From: Micromonospora sp. WMMD1155
GTDB taxonomy: Bacteria; Actinomycetota; Actinomycetes; Mycobacteriales; Micromonosporaceae
Reading direction: 5' to 3'
Assembly: GCF_029581275.1 (NCBI RefSeq)
Contig: NZ_CP120742.1
Coordinates: forward strand, 7,192,501 to 7,256,500
DNA length: 64,000 nucleotides
Shown: one piece after another, positions 9,130-18,893 of the stretch
Layout of the letters: each line of letters begins with the position of its first letter
Numbering within the stretch: the first letter of the stretch is position 1
Translations under genes and position numbers: made by a program
Notes under the pieces: model-generated
Database searches by the model: none
Seen by the model: the letters and a program-made list of their open reading frames with translations, nothing else
What the model was told of the DNA's origin: nothing

Positions 9130-10394
9130 GCGCCGCCTCCGGCCGGTGCCGGCGCCGCGCCGTCGCCCTCGACGCCCGGACCCGGTCTCGTCATCATCGA
9201 TGTCTGCCCTTCGTCTTTCGGTGCCCGGCCGGCAGAGAGCACGATCGCCCCGGCCGCGGCTGCGATGGCCATGCCGATCAGAACGGCCTGGTACGGCACT
9301 CGCGTGACGAGGAATGCCACCAGAGCGACGGAGGCTGCCTGCGCGGCCGTGCGCAGCGTGTCCGCCGCCGCGAAGACCCGCCCCTGTACCTCGTTGCGGC
9401 TACCGGTCTGCAGGATGGTGTAGAAGCCGACCAGCACTGCCGGGAAGCCCGCGCCCATGACCACGCAGCCGAGGAGGGCCACGATACGTTCGCCGAAGAT
9501 CAGGCACAGGTTGCCCACCCCGACGACGAGCAGGCCTCCACGCAGCAACCTGAGTGACGTCGTCCGTGAACTCAGATGTACGCACGCGAACCCACCCAGC
9601 ACCGACCCGATCCCGCTGGCGCTGAACAGCCAACCGACCGAAGCGGCGCTGCCGAAGCTGTCCTTGGCGACGTCGAGCAGGACGGGGTCGATACCACCGA
9701 CGATGAGCAGGACCACACTGACCAGTACGACGATGCGCCCGACCGGTCGATTGGCCCGTAGGTAGGTCACGCCGGCGGTCAGTTCCGGGATGAATCTGTC
9801 ACCGCTCGGACTCGGCGGCGTCTCGAGGTGGCGCAACTCCGCCACCGCCGCCGCCGACCCGAGGTAGCACGCCGCAGCGACAGCGCCGGCCAGGGCGATG
9901 CCCGACTGCTGGTACAGCACGGCACCGACGGCCGGGGCGGCGAAGAGTGCGACGTTTCGTCCGGCCCGGAACATCGAGTTCACCCGGGCGAGTTTGTCCG
10001 AGGCGATGGTGTTTACCAGCAAGGCGCTGGCAGCAGCGCCCTGCAGGCATCCGCAGATGCCGATCACGATGATGATGGCGTAGAGGATGTACACGTCGTC
10101 GGCGCCGTGGACCAGCAGGACCAGCGGGATGCAGGCCGTTTTCAGGATGTCGCTCAGGATCAGCAACCAGGTTCGGCTGCGGCGGTCGGCCAGCAACCCG
10201 GTCGCCGGCGCGAGCAGAGCGGGCACCAGGTAGGCGAAGAAGACCATGCCCGCTGACGTGATCGAGCCGGTGAGCTTCTCGATCCAGATGGCGAAGACCA
10301 GGACGAGCATCTCGTCGCCGAAGAAGGAGAGGCTGGCCCCGAGGGCCCACACGGAATGCCGGCCCGGTACGGCGACCTTCGTCTTCTCCGTCAT
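9126..10394 (-). CDS. MFS transporter (MFS_3/enterobactin-exporter type)
   Basis: The protein (about 422 aa) has 10-12 predicted membrane segments and the MFS loop motif GLLADRRSRTW between TM2 and TM3. It resembles EntS-type exporters linked to NRPS clusters. The start is set at 10394 because that ATG overlaps the NRPS stop (ATGA); the frame is open for 13 more codons. The position inside the operon points to export of, or self-resistance to, the product. A hydrophilic Gly/Pro/Ala-rich tail follows the last helix. Confidence 0.9.
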   Translation of the reverse strand: MTEKTKVAVPGRHSVWALGASLSFFGDEMLVLVFAIWIEKLTGSITSAGMVFFAYLVPALLAPATGLLADRRSRTWLLILSDILKTACIPLVLLVHGADDVYILYAIIIVIGICGCLQGAAASALLVNTIASDKLARVNSMFRAGRNVALFAAPAVGAVLYQQSGIALAGAVAAACYLGSAAAVAELRHLETPPSPSGDRFIPELTAGVTYLRANRPVGRIVVLVSVVLLIVGGIDPVLLDVAKDSFGSAASVGWLFSASGIGSVLGGFACVHLSSRTTSLRLLRGGLLVVGVGNLCLIFGERIVALLGCVVMGAGFPAVLVGFYTILQTGSRNEVQGRVFAAADTLRTAAQAASVALVAFLVTRVPYQAVLIGMAIAAAAGAIVLSAGRAPKDEGQTSMMTRPGPGVEGDGAAPAPAGGGA

Positions 10395-13300
10395 CGCGCG
10401 GCTACTCCCCCGGCCGTCACCTGGACCAGCCACTCCGATATCCGGCTCGCCGTACGCTGCGCCAATTCGCCTTTGAGCATGCTGAAGTGGTCACCCGGGG
10501 TCGTCATGGCGACCACCGCTGGTGTTCTGGCCCGCCAAGTCTGCGCCATCTCGGCGGCCGAGAGCCCGCCTGGGCCGGCATCCTCGGCGCAGAGCAGCAA
10601 CGCAGGACCGTGATGATGGCCCAGGTCGTGTGACGCGAGCTGTTGCAGCCCTTGCGCCCAGACCGGCAGCATTCGCCGTACCTCGTCCGGTTCGATGGTC
10701 TCGATGACCGCCGGACCGACACCGAGCGAGCCGAGCAACTCGCCCATCCGCGGTTCCGGGCCGATCGAGTGCGCCAGCTCACCGGCGCTCACCGCTCTCC
10801 GTCGGAGTTCGGAGAGGTGCTGGCGATCCGCGGAGTCGAGCGCTCGTCCGTCGAGCAGCACGAGGGAGACGCTGCGCTCATCGCCGGCGTGGAGGAGCCT
10901 GGCGAGTGTGTGCGCGCCCGCACACGCCAGCGACCAGCCGACCACCGTCCACCCCGGCGCGGCGACGGTCTCGAGCAGGTGGCCCGCAACCAGCCGGAGA
11001 GCGTCGTTCAGCGTCGGAGTCGCCGGACCAGCGGGCCAGGGGAGCCCGAAGACGCTTCCGCCGGCGGGCAGTGCGGCGACGAGGTCGCGGTACGCGAGCA
11101 TCGTTCCGGTCGGGGGCGCGACCAGGAGCACGGCCGGCTGACGCGGGTCCCCGGAACGCAGCAGCGTCGGGGTTCCCGGCTCGGCGACGGCCGCGTCCCG
11201 CAGCAGTCGAGCGACACCCGCTGGTGTGGGATGCCGGATCAGGTGCGCCAGGGGCAGCCGTACCCCGGTCGCCTGTTCGAGACGGACCAGCAACGTCAGC
11301 GCCAGTATGGAGTTTCCGCCGCTGTCGAAGAAGTCGGTGGCAGCGTTGATGTGCCGGTCTCCGAGCACCCCGCGCATACAGTCGGCGACCGTCTGCTCCT
11401 CCGCGGTCAGCGGGGCCATCGTGGCGGGTGGCGTGCCGTCTTCGGCGAGCCGCAGTCGCAGCATCGAAGCCACCGCCGAGCGGTCGGCCTTCCCGCTCGG
11501 CAGCTGCGGTAAGTCGGTGGCCCACCGGATCCACTTCGGCACCATGAACGCGGGCAACCGCTCGGCGACGATGTCGAGCAGAGTAGCCTCATCCGTCTCC
11601 GGCTGGGGCCCCTCGGGCACCAGCAGCGCGGCCAGGCTCACGCCGTCCAGGACCACGACCGAGGCGCTGTGGACCAGAGGGTGCGCTTCGAGGGCCGCCT
11701 CCACCTCGCCCAGTTCGATCCGGTATCCGCGGATCTTGACCTGGTCGTCCCGGCGCCCGAGGAACTCGAGCGCCCCACCGTCCTGGCGGCGAGCCAGGTC
11801 CCCGGTCAGATAGGCGCGTTGCCCGGGGGCGAACGGTAGGGTTCGGAACCGCTGCGCGTCGGCGGGGTCGGCCTCCAGGTATCCGTCCGCGACACCCGGT
11901 CCGCTGACGCAGATCTCACCGATGAAGCCGGGCGGCACAGGCAGCCCGGCCCGGTTGAGCAGATATATCCGGTTACGGCCGTACGCCCTGCCGATGGTGG
12001 ACGGTGTGGCCAGCTCGCGTACGGATCCGATGGTGCAGTCGATGGTGCACTCGGTCGGGCCGTAGGTGTTGTAGGCCGGCACGCTCGACGCCGCCAGGCT
12101 GTCCCACAACGTCCGGGACGGGACCTCCCCGCCGATGACGACGAGTGAGGGAGGCACCGCGCTGCCGAGCAGGCCGGCTTCGACCAACACCGCCATGAGG
12201 CGTGGCGTGGTCTCGTAGAAGGTCAGGGCCGTCGCCGGGTCCTCGTTGAGTTCCACTAGAGCCGAGGGCGAGCCGCGCTGTTGGTCCGAGAGCAGGACGA
12301 GCGTGTTGCCAAGCGCGAAGCTGGCGAGCAGATGACTCAGGAAGATGTCGAACGACACTGCCGCGACCCCGGCGACGCGGTGCGGGCGGCCCGCGTCGTG
12401 CATCCGGAGCAGCGGGCCGAGCTGGTGCTCGACATGATCCGCCAGGTTCGCGTGAGTGAGCACCACTCCCTTCGGGGCACCGGAGCTACCCGAAGTGAAG
12501 ATCACCATCGCGGCGTCGTCGAGTTTCTGGGCCGGCAGCCGCCCGGGTGCCGTGGGACCGTCCCGAAGGTCGACGAGCCGGACACCGGTGGCGGCAACCT
12601 CCGCCGCAACGGTGGGGCCGTCCTGCACCAGGAACTGCGCGCCGGCACGGGCCAGCAACTCCGCCCGGCGCCGCGGCGGCTCCGCAGGCTCCAGCAACAG
12701 CGCCGCGGCGCCGCTCAGCCAGATCGCCATGACTGCGAGCGGAAGCTCTACATCCCGTTGCAGACAGACCCCGACCACGGCGCCGGGGCCGGCACCGGCG
12801 CCGCGCAGCGTGGCCGCCCGAGCACGGGCCAACCGGTGGAATTCGGCATACGTCACCGCGGACGTGCGGGTCTCCACCGCCGTGCGCTCGGGGAACCTCT
12901 CGACGAGGTCTCCGAACCGGGCCGGCACGGTAGCGAGAGACGAGCGACCGGACTCGACCGGCGCGGGTACGGCGGCCTGCCTTTCCGGGGTGACGTCGGA
13001 GTCCCTGTGCGGGGCCTCGGCGAGGTCGCCGGCCCCGGCCGAGCACAGGTGGGCAAGCGCCCGCCGGAAGAGCCCAGCGAGCGTGCGGATCGGAGTGGCC
13101 TCCAGGAGCAGCGGGTTGTAGGTCAGGTCGCATCGATAACCGTGGCCCTGCCGGGCCACGTTGAGTGACAGGTCGAAGCCGGTGGCGTCCCAGCCGAACT
13201 CGGCCGGTCGAGCGCTGAGCCCGCTGAACCGCCAGTCCCCGCTGAACTCCGTGCGGTTGTAGAACATCGCGACCTGCAGAGCGGGAACCGCTGTCGGCAG

Positions 13301-14308
13301 TTGCGAGAGGCGGGCAACCGACAGAATCTGGTCCAAGGGGAGAGCAGCGTTCTCGAGCGCGGCGAAGACCGTCCGGCGAGTCCTGGCCAGGACATCCGCA
13401 ACGCTGTCCCTCGCCTCGTGGCGGAACCGGATCGGCACGGTGTTGGAGAAGATCCCCAAGGTCTGTGCGTACTTCTCCGGGCGTGCCGTTACCGGGCTGC
13501 CGATCAGCACGTCACCGGTCGAGCAGGCGCGGCTCAGAGCCAGCCCGAACGCGCTGCAGGCGATGACGAACGGCGTCGTTCGATGACGTGTCGCGGCCCG
13601 CTGCAGGCTCTCAGCGGCCGCGCCGTCCAGGTGAAACACATGTTGAGCGCCCGTGAACGGATCGATGGCCGCCCTGTTGACCTGCTGATACGGCAGCTCC
13701 AACGGCGAGGCTTCGCGCAGTTGCCGGCGCCAGAAACCGCGCTCGGCCGCGTGCTCCCCGCCGGCCGCCTCCTCCAGGGCGTACTCGGCGTACGAGGGAA
13801 CCTGCTCCGGCAGCCGGCTGCCCGGGTCCTCATAGAGAGCCGACAGCTCCGCGCCGAAGATCTGCGCGGACACCTCGTCCACGATCGCGTGGTGGAAGGT
13901 GACTCCCAGGGCGTGCCGGGTCGGGTCGGAGGGATCGTGGACGATCACGATGCGCCACAGCGGCCCGGCAGCAAGGTCGAAGCGTCGCTTGGCGTGCCGG
14001 ATCGCACGGTCCACAGGATCGGCGCCGGACTCCTCGACGAACTCGTAGGCCTGCGCGGCCTCGGCCCTGTCGCCGATGCGCTGCCACACCTCGCCATCCC
14101 GTTCGTGCAGAGTGGTGCGCAACAAGCAGTGCCGACCGGCCAGAGTCGTCGCGCACCACCGGAGGCGATCGATCTTCAGGTCACCACGGAGTAGCAGCAC
14201 CGTCGGCACGTTGTAGGCATGACCGGCGGCGAGCGCGTTGAGTACGAACATGCCGCGCTGCGTGGCGCTGGCGGGCACCCAGTGCCCGGTCGACTGGACG
14301 CCCATCAC
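10391..14308 (-). CDS. Nonribosomal peptide synthetase, C-A-T-TE
   Basis: The protein is 1305 aa. The condensation domain (~1-440) has the variant active site HHAIVDE near residue 140. The adenylation domain (~460-960) has TSGSSGAPKG, NTYGPTECTID, YLTGDLARRQDG and KIRGYRIELGE. The carrier domain has the pantetheine serine in DSGGNSIL near residue 998. The terminal thioesterase has GWSLA near residue 1123 and a C-terminal GDHFSM histidine. The pocket reads about D-I-S-E-V-G-T-I-D-K; the acidic Glu and Asp resemble codes for basic residues such as ornithine or lysine (inference). It starts with GTG or the next ATG, overlapping the asparagine-synthetase stop. It is the terminal module that adds one residue and releases the chain. 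Confidence 0.93.
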   Translation of the reverse strand: MMGVQSTGHWVPASATQRGMFVLNALAAGHAYNVPTVLLLRGDLKIDRLRWCATTLAGRHCLLRTTLHERDGEVWQRIGDRAEAAQAYEFVEESGADPVDRAIRHAKRRFDLAAGPLWRIVIVHDPSDPTRHALGVTFHHAIVDEVSAQIFGAELSALYEDPGSRLPEQVPSYAEYALEEAAGGEHAAERGFWRRQLREASPLELPYQQVNRAAIDPFTGAQHVFHLDGAAAESLQRAATRHRTTPFVIACSAFGLALSRACSTGDVLIGSPVTARPEKYAQTLGIFSNTVPIRFRHEARDSVADVLARTRRTVFAALENAALPLDQILSVARLSQLPTAVPALQVAMFYNRTEFSGDWRFSGLSARPAEFGWDATGFDLSLNVARQGHGYRCDLTYNPLLLEATPIRTLAGLFRRALAHLCSAGAGDLAEAPHRDSDVTPERQAAVPAPVESGRSSLATVPARFGDLVERFPERTAVETRTSAVTYAEFHRLARARAATLRGAGAGPGAVVGVCLQRDVELPLAVMAIWLSGAAALLLEPAEPPRRRAELLARAGAQFLVQDGPTVAAEVAATGVRLVDLRDGPTAPGRLPAQKLDDAAMVIFTSGSSGAPKGVVLTHANLADHVEHQLGPLLRMHDAGRPHRVAGVAAVSFDIFLSHLLASFALGNTLVLLSDQQRGSPSALVELNEDPATALTFYETTPRLMAVLVEAGLLGSAVPPSLVVIGGEVPSRTLWDSLAASSVPAYNTYGPTECTIDCTIGSVRELATPSTIGRAYGRNRIYLLNRAGLPVPPGFIGEICVSGPGVADGYLEADPADAQRFRTLPFAPGQRAYLTGDLARRQDGGALEFLGRRDDQVKIRGYRIELGEVEAALEAHPLVHSASVVVLDGVSLAALLVPEGPQPETDEATLLDIVAERLPAFMVPKWIRWATDLPQLPSGKADRSAVASMLRLRLAEDGTPPATMAPLTAEEQTVADCMRGVLGDRHINAATDFFDSGGNSILALTLLVRLEQATGVRLPLAHLIRHPTPAGVARLLRDAAVAEPGTPTLLRSGDPRQPAVLLVAPPTGTMLAYRDLVAALPAGGSVFGLPWPAGPATPTLNDALRLVAGHLLETVAAPGWTVVGWSLACAGAHTLARLLHAGDERSVSLVLLDGRALDSADRQHLSELRRRAVSAGELAHSIGPEPRMGELLGSLGVGPAVIETIEPDEVRRMLPVWAQGLQQLASHDLGHHHGPALLLCAEDAGPGGLSAAEMAQTWRARTPAVVAMTTPGDHFSMLKGELAQRTASRISEWLVQVTAGGVAAR

Positions 14309-16149
14309 ACCGCGATGGTGACGTTCGCGTCCGTGAGCCAGTAGTGGAGCTGGATGACAGCCTCAATGCTGGTCCGTGTGACCCCGAGACGCAGTCCGCC
14401 GGACGGCTCGTGGAGTACCGCCTTCAGCCGATCGGCATCGAGCAGCGGCAGCACCGGGCTACCGCCGTCCGCGAGGGCGGCGAGCTGCTGTGTCAGGCGG
14501 GCGCGGTAGGCCGGGTCCTGCGCCACCGGATAGGGCGACTTGGGTCGCTGTAGAGCCGACGGCGGCAACAAGCCCGCTGCGGCGCGGCGCAGCAGGGTCT
14601 TACTCTCGCCGTTCTCGCTCTTGTGCGACCACGGCACGCTGTAGACGTACTCGACCAGCTCGTGGTCCACGAAGGGCACCCGCCCCTCGAGCGCGGCGAC
14701 CGCTCCGCCCAAACGGTCCCGGCGGTCCAGGACGACTCGCAGATACCGCGTCAGAGCCAGGTAGGTGAGCTGCCGCATACGCTTCTCCTGCGGCGACTCG
14801 GCACCGGACAGCGGTGTCTCCCGCAGCGCGTCCACATACCGGTCGCGGGTGTACTCGTCGAGATGGAGCTTGCCGACGAGGTCGCGATCCAGCAGGCCGC
14901 TCAACATCTCGGTGCCCTGTGAGGCGACCAGCCAGGGGAAGCTGTCACCGCTGCTGTAGTAGGCGTCATGAAACCAGATGTAGCCACCGAACAGTTCATC
15001 GGCGCCGTCGCCGGCCAGCGTCACCGTCGCCATGGGTCGGATCTTGGTCGACAGGTCGAACAGGGAGGTATACATGTCGAGCCCGACGACCGGGCGCTCC
15101 ATGGCGTGCACGACGGCCCGCTGCCGATCCTCCAGCGCCAGATCCGCAGCGGTCAGCAGGAACTCGGTGTGGTCGGTGCCGAGCAGCTCCGCCACCCGCT
15201 TGGCGTGTGTCGAGTCAGGGTCGGCGTGCACCTCATCCGGCCGGAACGAGGCCAGATGGTAGGCGTATTCCATGGACACGGTCTTGAGCGCCCGGCCGGT
15301 TGGTGAGCCGCCACGGCTGGCGAGCGCGGTGATGATGCTGGAGTCCAGACCACCAGAGAGCAGCGAGCACAACGGCACGTCGGAGACCAGTTGTCGCGCT
15401 ACGGTGTCTGCGAGGATCTCCTTCACCCGTTCGACGGTCGTCTGCTCATCGTCGGTGTGCTCCCGCACCGGCACATCCCAGTAGCGGGTCACCTTCAGGC
15501 CCTGACGACTGAAACAGACCACCTCGCCGGGAGCGACCTCCCGAACGTCGCGGAAGGGCGACCTGCCGGGCGTGGGGGTGAATCCGAGCACCTCCGCCAT
15601 GCCGTCCGCGTCCACGACCGGATCGACCAGTCCGCTGGCGAAGATGGCCTTCGTCTCGGACCCGAACACGAACTCGCCGTCGTGCGTGGTGCTGTAGAAC
15701 AGCGGGTAGATGCCGAATCGGTCCCTGATGAGGACGAGTTTCTCAGTGATGTCGTCCCATACCGCGAAGGCGAACATGCCGCGGAGGCGCTCCGCGCATG
15801 CGGGCCCCCACTCCTGGTAGGAGCGCAGGACGACCTCGGTATCGCTCTGGGTCTCGAACCGGTGCCCACGCGCCCGGAGCTCGTCACGCAGCGCAACGAA
15901 GTTGAAGATCTCACCGGTGTAGGCGAGTACGCACTGAGTTCGCCCGTCCTCGTACGCGATCATCGGCTGCCCGCCGCCCGCGATATCGATCACGGCGCGC
16001 CGCTGAAAGGCCAGGAAGACGTGGTCGCGCAGCCACAAACCGTCCGAGTCCGGCCCACGGTGTTCGAGCGTCTTGCCCATGCGATCGGCCAGATCATGTT
16101 CCTGGGACAGATCGCGCGTGAAGTTGCAGATGCCTGCGATGCCGCACAT
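14305..16149 (-). CDS. asnB: Glutamine-dependent asparagine synthetase homologue
   Basis: The 614-aa protein starts with MCGIAG, so Cys2 can be the class II amidotransferase nucleophile, and continues with HRGPDSDGLW and YTGEIFN. The synthetase half has the PP-loop LLSGGLDSSI near residue 266 and LAGDGADELFGGY. All key blocks and the family length are intact. GGGGGAG lies 9 bases before the ATG. In an NRPS operon such enzymes may amidate a carboxylate of the product or precursor, or may simply supply Asn. Cyclisation, as in beta-lactam synthetases, is an alternative but is not indicated by the N-terminus. Confidence 0.9.
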   Translation of the reverse strand: MCGIAGICNFTRDLSQEHDLADRMGKTLEHRGPDSDGLWLRDHVFLAFQRRAVIDIAGGGQPMIAYEDGRTQCVLAYTGEIFNFVALRDELRARGHRFETQSDTEVVLRSYQEWGPACAERLRGMFAFAVWDDITEKLVLIRDRFGIYPLFYSTTHDGEFVFGSETKAIFASGLVDPVVDADGMAEVLGFTPTPGRSPFRDVREVAPGEVVCFSRQGLKVTRYWDVPVREHTDDEQTTVERVKEILADTVARQLVSDVPLCSLLSGGLDSSIITALASRGGSPTGRALKTVSMEYAYHLASFRPDEVHADPDSTHAKRVAELLGTDHTEFLLTAADLALEDRQRAVVHAMERPVVGLDMYTSLFDLSTKIRPMATVTLAGDGADELFGGYIWFHDAYYSSGDSFPWLVASQGTEMLSGLLDRDLVGKLHLDEYTRDRYVDALRETPLSGAESPQEKRMRQLTYLALTRYLRVVLDRRDRLGGAVAALEGRVPFVDHELVEYVYSVPWSHKSENGESKTLLRRAAAGLLPPSALQRPKSPYPVAQDPAYRARLTQQLAALADGGSPVLPLLDADRLKAVLHEPSGGLRLGVTRTSIEAVIQLHYWLTDANVTIAV

Positions 16150-16195
16150 TGATCTAGAACTCCCCCGTGTGATATGCGTACGCCTTGACGGCCAG

Positions 16196-16459
16196 TCAGG
16201 CAGTCGCGGCTTGCTCCGCCAGAAGCTCTCGCAGCGACTCGGTGAACTCCTGCGCGTTGTCGACCTCGAAAATCTCCACCAGCGGGATCGAGATGCCGAG
16301 CTCTTTGCGGAGGTCCGCGATGAATCGGGTGGCCACGAGCGAGTCCAGACCGTGTTCCACGAGATTGTCGGTGACGGTCAGCTCGTCGGACTGCAACGCC
16401 TTGCGCAGCAGCCTCATGACGATCTCTTCGAGATCCTGCTGGGAATCGGTCACGGTCAC
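16196..16459 (-). CDS. Free-standing acyl carrier protein
   Basis: The protein is about 87 aa with the phosphopantetheine site EHGLDSLVATRF. The GTG at 16459 follows GAGG with 5-base spacing; the frame is open to 16525 but the extra residues do not look like ACP. It is the first gene of the minus-strand operon, 46 bp before the asparagine-synthetase gene. It is the probable acceptor of the chain activated by the acyl-AMP ligase and possibly of the free A domain's amino acid. Confidence 0.9.
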   Translation of the reverse strand: MTVTDSQQDLEEIVMRLLRKALQSDELTVTDNLVEHGLDSLVATRFIADLRKELGISIPLVEIFEVDNAQEFTESLRELLAEQAATA

Positions 16460-16850
16460 ATGCACCTCAGAGTTCGAGACGGGTGGCGGCATAGCGGCCC
16501 AAGCCGGCCGGTACGCCGCGAACAATGATCATGCTTCCATTGGACACTAAGAGGATGATGGATGTCCGTCAACCACAAAGCGGCGCCGTGAATCCAGATC
16601 CTTCATCCGATCCGCATCGATGATAGGCCATACTGACCCCCGGTCATTGCCCCTCATGGATGAAGCGGGCGGGGATTCCCTGGGACCACTGCGGGTGTGG
16701 TGTTGTCCACTGGCTCGCACCCCTCCGGAGGCGACCGGAGGATGTACAGTATCGTCCCCACCCCAGCACCGATCGAGTGGCTTGTCCACGGTCGGCGCCG
16801 ATTGCCATGTCCAGTATGGTCGCCCGGAGCCGATTGCACCTGGGGGTGGC
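16460..16850. promoter_or_regulatory. Divergent promoter region between biosynthetic operon and thioesterase
   Basis: This 391-bp gap separates the minus-strand operon from the plus-strand thioesterase. It contains a direct repeat TTGTCCACTGG (16703-16713) and TTGTCCACGG (16782-16791), 79 bp apart, and a loosely inverted TTGGACAC near 16540. These could be regulator sites, but the match is short. No gene is seen. Confidence 0.4.
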
Positions 16851-17621
16851 GTGTTGGGCGGCAGCTGGACGGCGGGTGAGGCATCGCCGGCGAGGGTCGG
16901 AACCCGGGCGCGACTCGACATCACCCGTCCTGTCGGGCCGTCAGATCACCTTCTCGTCTGCCTGCCTCCGGCGGGTGCGGGCGCCGCCCTGTTTCGTCCA
17001 TGGGCCCGAAAAGTACCGGAGCGCCTGATCGTGGCGGGTGTGGATCTACCCGGACGAGGTTCTCTGCGCGGTGAGCCGTTGCGACCCGTCGGCGACTGGA
17101 CGAGCCTGGTCCGTGACATCGTGACGAGCATCAGCACTGTCGACTGCGCTTCGGTAATCCTTTTCGGACACAGCATGGGTGCGTTGACCGCATTCCTGGT
17201 GGCGCGGGGACTCGAGGCGGCGGGCCGGCCCAGCAGCCATGTCTTCCTGTCCGCCGGCCGTCCGCCGAACCGGCCGGCGCTGCACGGTCACCTCGCGTCC
17301 GCTACCCCCGCCGAGCTGGTGGCCGCCGAACTGCTGCCGCCGGGAGTTCTGGAGCACGTCGACCTGGTCGATCTCCTCGTGCCGCTGCTGCGCCACGACC
17401 TCGAACTGCTCGGCCGCTACGAGCACCAGGACCTGACACTCTCCAGCCCGGTCACGCTGATCGCGGGTGAGCACGACGCCGTGACGACGGTGGAAGAGGT
17501 ACAGGGCTGGCACGAGGTGCTCACCGGCGACGTCGGGTTCGTGAAACTGCCCGAGGGGCACGCCCTGTCCGACCGGCTGCGTGCCGAGGTGGTGAGAAGA
17601 ATCCAGGATGGGTGGCTGTGA
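16851..17621 (+). CDS. Type II thioesterase (alpha/beta hydrolase)
   Basis: The protein (about 256 aa) has the serine nucleophile in FGHSMGA, an LPPAGAGAALFRPW oxyanion region and the late catalytic histidine in LPEGHALSD, the standard layout of editing thioesterases that clear mis-primed carrier domains. The GTG at 16851 follows GGGGGT and gives the usual family length; the frame stays open to 16620, which would add about 77 disordered residues. It is divergent from the NRPS operon and followed by the FemAB/GNAT-like gene. Confidence 0.88.
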   Translation: MLGGSWTAGEASPARVGTRARLDITRPVGPSDHLLVCLPPAGAGAALFRPWARKVPERLIVAGVDLPGRGSLRGEPLRPVGDWTSLVRDIVTSISTVDCASVILFGHSMGALTAFLVARGLEAAGRPSSHVFLSAGRPPNRPALHGHLASATPAELVAAELLPPGVLEHVDLVDLLVPLLRHDLELLGRYEHQDLTLSSPVTLIAGEHDAVTTVEEVQGWHEVLTGDVGFVKLPEGHALSDRLRAEVVRRIQDGWL

Positions 17622-17687
17622 CGACGGGCCGAGCGCCCCGTTTCGGAGTCGAATCGACGTTTGGCGTGGGGGAGACAATTGGTTGTC

Positions 17688-18893
17688 ATGACGCAGGTTC
17701 GGTCGCTGCGGGACATTCCGGAGGACGACTGGAACGAGCTGACCGAATCGCAATCGGCCTTCAGCTGTCAACCCTGGCTGCGGTTCGTTGAGGAACGTGT
17801 CCGGCTTCGCTGCAGCTATCTGCTGTGGCACCACGAAGGGCGGCTGGCCGCCGCGCTGCCGCTCTACCGAGGGCCCCTGCGCAACACCGGCCAGACTTTC
17901 AGCCTGCCGGCCCTTCTGCAGGACCAGGCAACCGCGGTAGAGGGATCACCGGCGGACGGCACGGTCATCCTGCTCGGCGCGGCATACGGCTACCACAACG
18001 ACGGCCTGCTCCTCGCCTCGTGGTTGGGACCGGACGATCGCGCGGCCGTCGGTGCGTCGCTCAGCGGATTCCTGCGCGAGTCCGTGGAGGCCCGGGATGT
18101 CGTGGGCGCCTTCCTCATGAACGTCGATCGGGGCACGATCGACGCGCTCGCCCGCGCCGGCTTCGCAACGCACGTTCCGGCGGCCGTCCTGAACGTCACC
18201 GCACGACTGGACGTCGTCGGCGATGACTTCGACGGCTATGTGGCGCACCTGCCGCACAGTCGGCGGCCTGACGTAAGGCGTGAGCGGAGGATGTTCGCCC
18301 AGGCCGGTCTGACGTGCACTGTGTCCACCGGGCCGGAGCCACTCGCCGACATCGCGGTGCTGGCCGAGGAGACCTACCGACGCCATGGCTACCCACCATC
18401 GCCTCCAGCGGAGTTCCAGGCGATGCTGGAGGCGTTGCAGGCGCGGTTCGGTGAGCGATGCGTCCACTTCCTCGTGCACGACACAACGGGCGCGTTGACC
18501 GCGGCCTCGACGGGGTTCGTCCAGAACGACACGCTCGTCATACCCTGGTTCGGTGTGCGGGCGGAAGCCGACCGCGCCGGGGCGCCCTACTTCAACACCT
18601 GCTTCTACGAGCCGCTGCGCTACGCGCAGGAGCACGGGCTCAAGAAGGTGGATCTCGGTATCGAGGCACTGAGCGCCAAGGTGTTGCGAGGTTGCTCCCT
18701 GTCCGTGAAGTACGGTGTCACGGTGACCGCTGCGGATCGTGCGGCGGCGTGGGAAGACGCGATCCTGACATTCAACCGCCGGCAACGAGAGCTTCTTGGC
18801 GAACGTGCCGGTGCCGCCGCCCGAAAGGTGGTCGCCACCTTGCTCGCTGGTGACGGCGTGGAGCCGCGTGAGGATCGCGTGGAGGCCACCTGA
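17688..18893 (+). CDS. FemAB/DUF482-like GNAT-fold protein
   Basis: The protein (about 401 aa) resembles the peptidoglycan-biosynthesis/FemAB-like tandem GNAT family: an N-terminal SQSAFSCQPWLRFVEE segment and a C-terminal half with YFNTCFYEPLRYAQEHGLK and VDLGIEALSAKV. Such proteins transfer aminoacyl or acyl groups to amines. The ATG at 17688 is 13 bases from GGAG and a TTG at 17679 sits closer, so the start is uncertain by three codons. It lies downstream of the thioesterase on the same strand, so aminoacylation of the product is possible; a cell-wall self-protection role is the alternative. Confidence 0.72.
   Translation: MTQVRSLRDIPEDDWNELTESQSAFSCQPWLRFVEERVRLRCSYLLWHHEGRLAAALPLYRGPLRNTGQTFSLPALLQDQATAVEGSPADGTVILLGAAYGYHNDGLLLASWLGPDDRAAVGASLSGFLRESVEARDVVGAFLMNVDRGTIDALARAGFATHVPAAVLNVTARLDVVGDDFDGYVAHLPHSRRPDVRRERRMFAQAGLTCTVSTGPEPLADIAVLAEETYRRHGYPPSPPAEFQAMLEALQARFGERCVHFLVHDTTGALTAASTGFVQNDTLVIPWFGVRAEADRAGAPYFNTCFYEPLRYAQEHGLKKVDLGIEALSAKVLRGCSLSVKYGVTVTAADRAAAWEDAILTFNRRQRELLGERAGAAARKVVATLLAGDGVEPREDRVEAT

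Noticed and set aside
7591..9423. 610-codon plus-strand frame over the free A domain
   Set aside because: It is a shadow with no family match; the minus strand has every A-domain motif.
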